Source: Acanthochlamys bracteata (taxonomy: Eukaryota > Streptophyta > Magnoliopsida > Pandanales > Velloziaceae). Taken from it: a stretch of 64,000 nucleotides of DNA. The position numbers were made by a program, and so were the translations under genes. The stretch lies in NCBI GenBank assembly GCA_019914995.1, contig CM034126.1, positions 9,553,001-9,617,000 on the forward strand. Direction: 5' to 3'. Shown here piece by piece: positions 1-9,820 of this stretch (its first letter is position 1; each line of letters opens with the position of its first letter). Under the pieces are notes generated by a model. That model was given only the letters and a program-made list of their open reading frames with translations. It ran no database searches and was not told the DNA's origin.

Positions 1-11
1 TGTTTCCCATA

Positions 12-549
12 TAGAGTTCGCTCTTCAAGGTACGGAGATGGCAAAGAATTTCTACAGCATTAGCTTGGTCAACGGATACAACTTGCCTATCTCCGTCGTG
101 ACTAAGAACGTAAATGGCTGCACCTCAGTCCATTGCAATAAAAATATCAATTAACTGTGCCCCCTAAGCTGCAGGTTGAAGAACAACTTTGAACTGTTAC
201 AGGATGCAAGAATGCATGCAGTTCTTTTCGGAGGTGATTCAATGCTTGGTGCTAAGAGATTTTCCCTGCTGGTATAATTAGGGGAGAAACATTCCGCGCA
301 GCATGGCGCTGCATGGCAGTACTGTTCTAGTGCGGCGTGCTTCCGCGAGCACGGGAGTGTTATAATTCTACAGACCAACTGAACCCAGCTAGGTGCTGGA
401 GGATTTTCCCTACATGTCTGAAGACTTGCCAGCCGATAGAGTACTTGAAGGTGTTCAAGAATGCATGCCTCAAGCTTATAGCTACACTTGTGATGACGCA
501 GCAACCAATACTTGCATTGGTGCTACCAAGTATCACCTTTTGTCCTAGA
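12..549 (+). pseudogene. Thaumatin-like protein (PR-5 family) pseudogene, 5' end probably outside the window
   Basis: Broken readings in all three forward frames resemble the second half of a thaumatin-like protein. Near 34-150 the reading NFYSISLVNGYNLPISV matches the family's DFYDVSLVDGYNLP block and is followed by a cysteine-rich NGCTSVHC stretch. Near 160-220 there is LQV followed by GCKNAC. At 420-540 a CQP..Y..VFKNAC reading runs into PQAYSYTCDD after a one-base frame change, the family's C-terminal signature. In-frame stops and at least two frame changes (at the C run 160-164 and near 467) interrupt it. Thaumatin-like proteins are secreted and disulfide-rich, linked to defence and glucan binding. 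The cysteine blocks are in the right order, so a dead copy is the best reading. Some single-base breaks could be sequence error, but the several internal stops are not explained that way. Confidence 0.65.
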
Positions 550-901
550 TAATCATAAGCAATATATATAGCGCATATACATAAGCTTTATCATGACATA
601 AGTAGGAAACATATGGCACATGTGAAATCTCTGACAAAAAGTTGAAGTGGAACTCTCTACACCGTGATAATGTTTTCTCTGAAAGGCTGGAACCTACAAA
701 CGCATTGCATATATTAACTGTATGCCTTACAAATGACTGAAAGGAAACGTCAGACTAAAGCATTAACAAAGTGGCATAGTTCTCTACTTAATCCCAAGCT
801 TGTACCAAAAAACTTCTTAAGTGTAGCCGTTGTTAGAACTAAACGTCTGTACAGAGAGTGGCAACCAGCTTCGGTTTCAATGAGGAAATGGCTGAAGAAA
901 A
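550..901. other. Spacer: downstream flank of the NET1 gene
   Basis: This short AT-rich stretch lies between the thaumatin-like relic and the NET1 stop codon. It would hold the NET1 3' UTR on the minus strand. No further gene or repeat is seen. Confidence 0.5.
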
Positions 902-3900
902 TCATACTTTAGTTTTGGGTCTTATGCATCCGCAAAAGACATGCTTTTTCCTTCTTCTGTTCTCTGATTTCTCACTGATATAATCTTTCAGAAGAGTGCT
1001 GGATCTCCTCTCCATGGCTTTCTTTCTGTGTTCCTGTTCCTCTTCAAGCTTCAATACGACATACTGAATCTTCTGCAGTTCCAGCTCCAAACTCTGAATC
1101 TTTTCTGATCCTCTTCTAGCACGTCCTGAGAGGCGCATCGTCTCAGTTTTCTGAAGTTCTTCCTTGTAGCATTCCAAGCTACCAGCAGTGGCAGAAACTC
1201 TTCAGCCTTCTTTTTCATCCTGTCATTGATATCAGCTAATTGAAGTATAGCCCCCTCGGCCTCTTTTAACTGGGCCTTGATCGAGTTGTATTCAGCCCTT
1301 AAAGGCAACTTTTCCCTTTCAGAATTCTCTGTTTTCTTCTTCAATTCTTGTAAGCTACTTTGAAGAATAGACAGTTTCTGAGCATCAGAGTGCAGTCTTT
1401 CAGTTAACATTGACTTCCATTTGAGAGTCTCGTTTAACTTCCGCAGATTCAGTCTGCCGACGCCCAACTCTTTCTCAGCAGTGAGCTCTGAAAAAGGGTG
1501 CTTGCTCTTATCTTCTTCAACTGGTTCAATTTCATGGTAGTCTGTGTCCTTCTCGTTAGATGACATTGATGCCCTCTTGTTCTTGTCAGTATAGTTTCTT
1601 TCAGCAGTCTCCCAAAGTTCCAGCATTTCATCTTCAGTTGCAGCTCTTTTGGTCTTGCCTAGGCTGTTAAAGTGGGAGCTGCTGTTGTTTAGCGAAGAAC
1701 TTGAAATTTGATCAAGTTGAACGTCTTTCATCTTCAGTGCTTGGTTCAATTTAGAAAATTTGGCATCAGCATCAGGGCAAATGTCATCTGTCTGATGTTC
1801 CTCTTGGCTGACTGCATCCTCCAAACTAGCATTTGAGTGAAGCCTTTCTTTTTCAAGGAAATTCCTGCTACTTATTAACACATTTTGAAGAGCTTCAACT
1901 TTTGCAAGCAACATTTTCAAATGTGGCACAACTACGGCTTGTGAAGATGTACCAAAATCTTCAGTATGCTCATGGTTTTCATCAGGAGCAGGAGGTAGGG
2001 TCACTGTATCCTAGATGAAAATCAAAATATTTAGAATTCCGGTTTCAATTTAGGCCCCAATACAATATATTACCAAAATAATTTTCAAATAAGTAATATC
2101 ATCAAAATAATTGGAAAGGAATACCTTTTCTCCTAGCTTTGATTTGTGATGCTTTAACAGAGAAAGAGAGTGCTTTTCAAGAGAAGCGATTGCATCCCGG
2201 AGCGATATTACAAGCAGGAGACAAGTAGCCAGAGTAGTTTTTAGTTCTCTATTTTCTCCCTGTAGTCCATCGAGTGTGGCTGCCAAACTATTCGTGTAAG
2301 AGCATTGCACATCAAGTTCTTCATGCAACATCTGCTTTTCCAGGAAGACACATGTAAGAAGACTCTCATGTTCCAACATGCTCTCAAGTGCCTTCTGTTC
2401 AAAAATTGCTGAGTCCACTTTGGAGATGTAAGCCTCCGCTAAGAAACCTGTTATCTTTTCTTGACATTTCTCAGCTTCACCCATAGCATTCTCCAGTTTG
2501 GAAGTTAGGTGGTTCTCCCTACTTTGAAGCACTTCAATTTCTCTCTGCAATTTTGTGGACTCAGCTTTAAGGATGCTTCTCTCATCACAAAGAGATAAGA
2601 TTTTCTCACCCTTGTATGTGTTGTCTTTAATTAAGCAAAGAATGTTGCTTTCTAAATCTACTCTAAGAACTGTAGCTTCCTCAATTGCCTGCTGAAGACT
2701 TTCGAACTCTCCACTCAGTTCCTCATTTTTCATGCCTGTGGATTCAATAAGAAGATTTGCAACTGATAGCTCCTTGTCTCTATTCACCAATAGATTTTTG
2801 ACATTTTCAATTTGAATGATGAACTCTTTGAGCATACTTCTGGCTGATTTGAGTTCCTGTTCTAGACAGAGCGCGGAGTCTGCAAGATGCAATTTTTCTG
2901 AAATCGAAACCTCCATTCTTGCCTTTAAAGTACTAATCTCTTCTTCAAAGCGACTCTTTGTCCCTTCAATACACTTCAGGTCATCGCTGAGCAGTTTTAC
3001 CTCCATCCCTCTGTCACTGCTAAGACTTCTAAAATAAATATAGAGGAATCCCATGGTCAGAGCCTCAAGTAGGACAGCAGTGTTCTCTTCATTTAGTCCA
3101 TTGTTTTGCTCCTGTAATTTGAACAGTTCCTTTGACAAAAACTGGTTCTTCTCCATCAGTTTGCTATTTTCACTCAGTCCTGTATTGTAAGCCTGATCCA
3201 GAGAAATCACTTCCTTGCTTAGTTGCATCTTCTGTGCTACTAATGCACCCATTTTCTCACTCTGTAATCTCAACTGCTGATTGAGGTCGCTGTTTTGTGC
3301 AACAAGATGGTCCATGTTGTCTTTGGTGGACGGCAATTCCAATGCTCTTTCAGAGCTAAGACTTTTTAAGTAGGAAGAGAAGCAATCAAGTGCCAGATAC
3401 TCTATGAGGATACTGTTGCATTCCTCTTGTACTTTGTCTTTCCTCCCCTTCAAGTCATAACATCTTTCTGACAAAATTTCAACTTCTCCAATCAACTGCA
3501 AAATTTTATCTTCTGACGTCTTGTGGACCTCTTCCACCACCTTAGTTACTTCCAAAAGCTCTGAGTCCTTCTGCATCAGAAGTTGATTTCCTGCTTGAAT
3601 CTGTAGGCTCAATTGGTGACACTCACTTCGAGCTGCACAAAGATCAAGTCCCAGACTGTGTACTTGCCGCTTGTACTCTTCCATAGCAGAAATGGATTGT
3701 ATTAGTTGCATGTTTTCACTCTGTAACTCGACAACCTTTTCATTTATGGTTCCAATCTCCTTGAAAAGTTCATAATTCTTACAGGACAGGTTTCGCATAC
3801 TGTTACTAAGTAACAGTAACTGAGATGCTCTTTCATCACAAAGGCCACGGAAGATCAAATATAGACAATCTAAGGTCAAGGCTTCTTCTAGTAGAATGCT

Positions 3901-6900
3901 GTTCTGCATTTCACTTTCACCCATTTCCTCCAACACATCATAGACTTTTTTGGACAAGGATTGGTTGTCATCCTTGATTTTGAAAACTTCTACAAGCAGT
4001 GCATCACGAGCTCCCTGTGAAATTGCCAGTTGTTCATGGAGGATTTCCATTTGAACCTTCAGTGCTGCTTCTCTTTGTTTACTGGCCTGTAAATCTTGTC
4101 GCATCTCTTCATGCTCTCCTTGGAGCTCAACACACTTACATTGTAACTGAGAGAGCTCCTTGCTTTTGATTTTATGCTCTCTCTCAAAATCATCTCTTTG
4201 TGCTCTCAAGTCAAAAATATCCAGTGCAAACTGCTGCAGGATGGTAAAACTTACCAATTTCTCAAGAGATAATTGTTGGTTTTCAGCTTGATCATATGAA
4301 GTTGAAACTAACAACCTTGTAACTTCATCCTTCAGAAGCTGCAACAGTAGCAAACCCTTTATTTCATTAGCTGACTCCTGCTCTGTGCTTATGTTGAGTG
4401 CTTTCAGCAACGAAGAAATCCCTCCCATGAGTGTCTCATTATGCTCTGTCAACAAAGTGATAGTTTTCTTCTGTGCATAATTTTCCTTGTTTAGTTCCCA
4501 AATTAGGTAGTCAGCAGACCTTGAAGCATCTCTGTGTTTTTGGCATGCACTAGAAACACTTATGATCATCTCATTCATATCAAAAATAAACTCCCGAAAG
4601 AGAAAGGCCTCATTCTGAGTATAGAAAAGCAGCTCTTGTTCCATATCCAATTTCTGCTCCCTTACACGATGTTCTTCCTCCAAGAGCTTCATCTTGCAAT
4701 GTAGAGTGGCGAGCTCACATTTGGTCGACTCAGAAAAACTTTTATGCTTATCTTTTTCTGCTCTCAAGCAATTCCTTGACTCCATAAGTTGATAAACTTT
4801 TAGTATTTCTGCGCATTCTAGATTGATATATTTTTCTGCTAGCTTTGAGAATTCATTCTCCATTTCTTCTAAATTATCACATAATTCGCGTACCTGAGAC
4901 AGATTGAGTTTAGGTCACACTTAAAACAACGAAAAAGATTTTCATGAGTAGTGTCCTGACGACCTAAAACAACATGCATGCTGCATACCTGAAGAGAATA
5001 AAGACACAAATCATTTACCTGAGAGATCAGGGCATTCTTTTGAGTTGAAAATGAACTTTTCTCTTAGACCTTCAGCTTCAGTAGTTGCTTCAAGCAGAGA
5101 CTTCTCTAAGAAGGCGTTTTTCTCCGATAGACTCTTTACATTTAGAGTGGCCGTCTCCGCCTGAATCACAATGTAAACTTCCACAATAAGCATCTGGTGT
5201 AGCATACAACACCAAAAGCTAAAACTTTCAAGTTTTTCTAAGATATAGTGGTTCGGTTATTGGGCAGAGAATGACCTCTAAAGCAAGAATTTTCTTTTCA
5301 GCAACTAGATCAGACTTTTCATTAGAAAGCTTCTGGCACAGATCTTCGAGGCCTCTCAACTTCTGTGTCAGATTCTCAAGTTCTGCGGATGAATCAAAGA
5401 AGGACTTCTCAAAAAGAGCATTCCTCTCTGAAAGCTCCTCCACATTCTTCGCAGCAGTCTCTACCTACACAGCACAACAACATTTCAAGACTTGATTGTG
5501 TACATAGGCTAACAGTTTTACTACTCATGCCTAATCATGCCACAAAGTTCATTTTCAAATTTGTATGAGTGACTGGAGTGGCTTCCTCAATAAACCAGAG
5601 GCAAAAGTTCCGTTTTTTCAACAAGAAGATTGGAGTTTTCATTATAGAGAAAATTAAAGTAGCCTTCTAGATTTCTCAATCTTCTGCTATAATTTCAAGT
5701 GCCCTACTGCCATGCATCTGGCATTGTGTCATGGAAACACTTGTGTCAATATTGCCAGTAGTAGCCCCAATCTGAGAGATAATTGGAGCTGTTTCTCAAA
5801 TTAAAGCATACAAGGATGCTTCATTTGGAGAATTCTAGCTCTATATACAATATCTTTTCAACAAATTACAATCCAACAGGTGACAGCATTTTTTTACTAC
5901 AGGATCTTGTCACATATTTACTTAACTATGTTAAATTTGCCAAAGTACGTACCTCTAGCCAAATTTTCAGTAAAATTCTTACTGCATAACATCCAGCCAC
6001 AATGCTTCCGTGACTTATAAGCTTCCGTAAGAGGGTATGCAAGTGTTATAATTTGCAATTAACATATTGGATGCTTGAATCCAAGCATCATATACTTAGT
6101 GTTGTATATGTTACAGAGAAACTGCAAAAAAGTGAAGGACATGGAGCTTGAATCTGTGCATAGTGTCAAGATTCCTAAGTAAAACAACCAAGCATGACAA
6201 CCAAAAAAGTTTTAGCTTGGTTAAAACTTTTATATTCTGCATACAGCTATGTATCTTTTGGACAGCACATATGGAGATTAGAAATATTAACCTGAAGAAG
6301 AAAATTCTTCTGTTTAGCCAGAATATTATATTTTTCCTCATACAGAGAATGATAGAGTTTCTCCAAATCTTTGAACCTTAATTCCTGAGTTTTGACTTCT
6401 GTTTCCTTGTCACTAAGGGATGTTTCTAACAATGTCTTATTCTCTGAAAGTTTCATTATCTCCAAAGTGAAAGAATTCACTTGTAGGAAAATATGTCTTG
6501 TCAAGTCACTCCAGATCAAAGTCAAGTGTTATTTGAAAAGAGAAGCTAGAGCACACATTTACCTGAGACAAAAGTTCATTCCTCTCAGAAAGAAGCTGGG
6601 ACCTTTCAACATTAAAAGACTCTTGCGAACTTTTCAATTTCTCTATCAGTACATCACTTTCAGTATTTACTTTGGACAGGGAACCGACAAGGAATGTATT
6701 TGACTCAGAAAGGTTCATGTCCTCGCAATTAGTTTGTAACTGACCGGTTAGCACTTTCTGTTCAGAAATTTGGAAGGAGAGTTGTCTGTTTAGGGAATCA
6801 TTGGATTCTTGTAGAATTAATAACTTCTTTGTAAATTCATCAAGTTCAAGATTTGCATCTGAAAGAGAATTTTCCAGAACTGCATTCTTCTCATACAACT

Positions 6901-9820
6901 TCTCAGCATCTCTCATCTTTTCAAGATATAGCAGCTGTTTCTCTTCTTGCTTCTGGCATGCAACTTTGAGATTTGCATTCTCATCCTGAAATTCGTTAAT
7001 CAACTTCTGCATAGCCTCAAAGTTGAAGTTCATTGACTGCATTTTCTCTTGCATGTCTTTGTGTTTCTGCTCAAGATCTTCCCGGATACTTTTTTCATGC
7101 AAAAGTTCTTGCTGAAAAATCTTCTTCTCCTCAATGTGGAACGTAACTTCCTTTTCAAGTTTCTCTTCTCTATCTTTCAAGAGATTGATTTCCTTTTGAA
7201 AGTTCCCCATCTTTTGTGAAGACACAAGTGCTTGTTCTTTTAAGTTACAGTTTTCTTCTTTACGCTTGTGCATCTCTTCAGCCAAAGACAGATTGCTCAA
7301 TTCAATGAAATTCAATTTTAGAATCCCATTTTGGAAACTTTCACTTAGACTTTCGACCTGCTCATGAGATTCAGTGTGCAGCTTTTCAAAGGTCTTGAGG
7401 GAGAGTACTAGTCTGTTTAACTCCCCTTGTTTCTGGTAAAGTTTGTTCTGTTGTGTTTTGGCTTTTTGATCGAAACTTTTCAACTCTAACTTCAGAGATT
7501 CGTTTGTGTTCTTTAGGACAACACATTGCTCTTCAGAATCCTTTAGCTTCATGACTTCCTTTGTCATCTCATTGTTGAGCCTCTTGAGGTCATGTTGAGT
7601 TCGAAAAACTCAGTTTCCAGGTTTGAAATTCTTTCTAGTGATCGATGATATTGAACAAGAGCTTCTTCCTTCTCCGGCTTTAGTTGCGATACAGTTTCTT
7701 TGAGAACCCCTATTTCAGTTGCAGCTTTATCTGCACGCTCAGATTCCAATGTTTTCTGGCAGTTGAGGCTCTGGATCTCCCTTGAAAAACTAGAAACTTC
7801 TTCTTGAAGATCAGAATTGTGGTGGTGGTTGGTGTTTTTGTGCTCAAGAAATTCTACTTCTTCCTCATGAAAGTTTAGTCCTTTCCTCGCCTTCCAATCA
7901 CCAAACTTCTTACGAGCTTGCCCATCTCCATTTGGAAACATTTCATTCAATTGCTTCAATCCTTTCCTTCGTTGATTTCCATCCGAAAATGTTCCACTCT
8001 TTTTTATATCATTATAAGGAAATGACCCCAAGATTTCCTTGTGCATATCATCACTTTCGCAGAAAGAACGAAGTGGCGAAGGCATTTCAGGTGTATGAGG
8101 CTCCACATCAGAACAAGAAGAAGAAGCAGTAGGAGAATCATCTGACAACATAAATGGAATTTGATTAGGGAAAGCTTCTGCCATTGTTCTATGTGCCTGA
8201 TGAAGCACCCCTGTTGCATGGTCATATCTCTCAGCTAGGGCTCTGTATGCTCGGTAAAATTCTTCCACTAATGCCATAAGCTCTGGGCGTTTCTTGTAAT
8301 ACATCTCTGCTCTCCTTGCAAATGAATCAGCATCTTCTTCTAACAACTTAATCATCGCATTGATCTTTTCATCCATATCTGCTCAAAGTACAAAAAATTG
8401 TCAAATGATTCCAGATAACATGTCTAAAAAGAAGTCCAATAGCATGCAGCATAAGAAAATTTCTTTTTTCCATTTAAGAAAATCTTTTTGGCAGAATTAC
8501 CATGACAACTATAAAATGAATGGTAGAATATACAGAGTGGTTAGGAAAAGGATAGTAGGGTATCATGAGCATCTTAGCAAGTAGCAGAATGCTAAAAAAT
8601 GATCTGTTCTAGTTTTAATCATGTATTTGCCACAACAATCGCAAGTAAACCTATTCAAAAGGGATGTAACAAAATGCTCATTCCTATCTCAACCAGGGTT
8701 GAAGGCTCAATAGAAACAAGAAGCACTTACAATATCCAACTTAACATAACATTAGATAAACAGGTACACTTGCACATATATAGCGGACTCTCAAGCAAAA
8801 AACCTCAGGGAAACTAGAAGAGCATAAGAAAACCCGCTCTATTAACTGCCTGAGTCTAGCACAATTCAGACACAGACAGAAACGTCTTTATCTAACCACA
8901 TGCTAAGCATTCAGTTGAAAGAGGCTCTAATTTACTATGAAAATCACATATATCTCAATAGTAAAATCTATAGCCAATTCATTATTCTAAAAATTCTTCA
9001 TAGAAAGGAACTTCTTGACAGCTTGAATGAAACACATGCTTTTAGTTGAAATAATAAGGAAAAACGGAGGTCCTCAGTGACCTAGTCAAACAATCATGGT
9101 TTTTATCTGCTAACATCAAATGATTCATGTAAGGGCCACCAGCTACCTTAATGTTCTGCATGAAGCATGACTGATGCAAGCATATGCTTTCCACTCTTAT
9201 ACAATTTTCTTAAAAGCGCAAGTGTTTCAGATCGACTCAACAAGTCACGAAAAATATAAGCATTGAAGTAGGTGGTGATAGCATGACGCAATTAAGCTAT
9301 ATAAGAAGCAACAAGAAATAGGAAGAACGAGCAGGAGAAGAATACTTCTTTCAAGAGTATTACAAGCACTCCTACAGATACAGGCCCGGCATCAAATCAT
9401 TTGCTTTAGGTGCTGATAAGAAGATGCAATTAAGCTATATAGGAAGCAACTCCTGATGGAGTAGGAAGGACGAGTGGAAGATGAATGCTTCTTTCATGAG
9501 TGTTACAATTTTACTCCTACAGCATATAGACCAACCACCAAATCAAGTACATGGAAGCAAATGTAGGAATATTTGAGAAGTAGAATATGCAATACAATTC
9601 TACTACAATCTGCAACTTATAATATCCTTGTAAGACCGAGAAATGAGTGCTTGTTTTCTACTATGCCCATTTATCTCATAATGACAATGGAATAGAATTA
9701 GAGGAAAAGGTACATGCCTGTAAGATTTTCTTGAAGCCATTTTGAATTCTTGGGGCTAATGTGGCTGTCCCACCACCAAGAATACATGCGCTTTGATTCA
9801 CTATGCATCAACATTGCCAT
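902..9820 (-). CDS. NET1: NETWORKED1 (NET1/KIP1-like) actin-binding coiled-coil protein
   Basis: NET1 proteins bind F-actin through an N-terminal NAB (KIP1) domain and form long coiled coils at membranes and plasmodesmata. Exons on the minus strand: 9820-9718, 8378-6563, 6480 or 6459-6292, 5464-5276, 5160-5019, 4893-2125, 2010-902. Exon 1 encodes [20 protein letters not shown] and the [13 protein letters not shown] motif; exon 2 continues with [12 protein letters not shown] and [18 protein letters not shown], completing the NAB domain in about 95 residues. The rest is heptad-rich coiled coil, ending in the family's ARRGSEKI block and a basic FCGC-containing tail. Excluding exon 5160-5019, the product would be about 2050 residues; Arabidopsis NET1A is about 1700 from memory. 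Two single-base frame breaks (7604-7608 and 1195-1197) interrupt the reading, and one T at each restores exon phase exactly. Intron 1 starts with GC. Start choice: first ATG, with the family motif directly after it. Whether the locus is functional is uncertain. Confidence 0.93.
1195..1197 (-). other. Frame break in NET1 last exon at a T3 run (minus strand)
   Basis: Upstream the frame reads [14 protein letters not shown]. Downstream the family C-terminal block [19 protein letters not shown] lies in another frame. One extra T gives [19 protein letters not shown] and continues without a stop to 902. The exon then measures 1110 nt, a multiple of three. Confidence 0.8.
5019..6480 (-). repeat. Tandem array of phase-0 coiled-coil exons in NET1
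   Basis: Four related exon units lie in a row: 6480-6292 (189 nt), 5771-5596 (176 nt, decayed), 5464-5276 (189 nt) and 5160-5019 (142 nt). They encode versions of one 63-residue module with the pattern LSE.N..LE.S ... L..L ... EKS.L..EK..L. Unit starts are 304, 307 and 709 nt apart, as expected for duplication of an exon together with its intron. The preceding large exon ends with two more modules of about 60 residues. Intact units begin and end in phase 0, so any complete unit can be gained, lost or skipped without changing the frame. A faint extra exon end, GCTAGAG followed by a GTACGT donor at 5953, may mark one more lost unit in the 709-nt gap. Confidence 0.8.
5596..5771 (-). pseudogene. 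Fossil NET1 coiled-coil exon inside an intron
   Basis: On the minus strand a good acceptor (ATCTCTCAG) at 5773-5772 is followed by 176 nt ending at CTG, then GTTTAT. The last part, in one frame, reads [18 protein letters not shown] then VEKTELLPL. This aligns residue by residue with [18 protein letters not shown] and AEKKILALE of exon 5464-5276. The first part aligns loosely in another frame and includes [12 protein letters not shown] and a net frame change (176 is not a multiple of 3) make it non-coding. It sits 307 nt from the next exon, on the array period. Confidence 0.7.
7604..7608 (-). other. Frame break in NET1 exon 2 at a T5 run (minus strand)
   Basis: The coding reading ..[12 protein letters not shown] runs to a stop at 7564, while the downstream frame carries [20 protein letters not shown] without interruption. 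Reading six T instead of five joins the two frames as [18 protein letters not shown]. With that base added, exons 1 and 2 total 1920 nt, a multiple of three, consistent with the phase-0 donor at 6562. Confidence 0.8.
9284..9545. repeat. Direct duplication in NET1 intron 1
   Basis: Two diverged copies of about 115-120 bp lie at 9284-9399 and 9423-9545. Both contain GCAATTAAGCTATATA, a GGAAG.ACGAG block, a CTTCTTTCA block, ACTCCTACAG and a CATCAAATCA or CACCAAATCA end. Confidence 0.75.
9716..9717 (-). other. Non-canonical GC splice donor of NET1 intron 1
   Basis: The exon ends CTTACAG and the intron begins GCATGT; the acceptor at 8380-8379 is GAGCAG. Joining them gives ENLT-D-MDEK, the conserved NAB sequence, in frame. 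The flanking CAG|GC matches the strong consensus seen at real GC-AG introns. No usable GT lies nearby that keeps the frame. Confidence 0.85.

Noticed and set aside
2125-4893. Treating the internal ATG at 4863 as the start of a separate coiled-coil gene.
   Set aside because: An acceptor at 4895-4894 opens this exon 30 nt earlier in phase 0 with [10 protein letters not shown], and the sequence is the middle of NET1 family proteins.
902-9820. Calling the whole NET1 locus a pseudogene.
   Set aside because: The two one-base breaks sit in homopolymers and are each repaired by exactly one base, and the 923-codon exon is clean. Sequence error is equally likely, so I kept it as a gene with flagged breaks.
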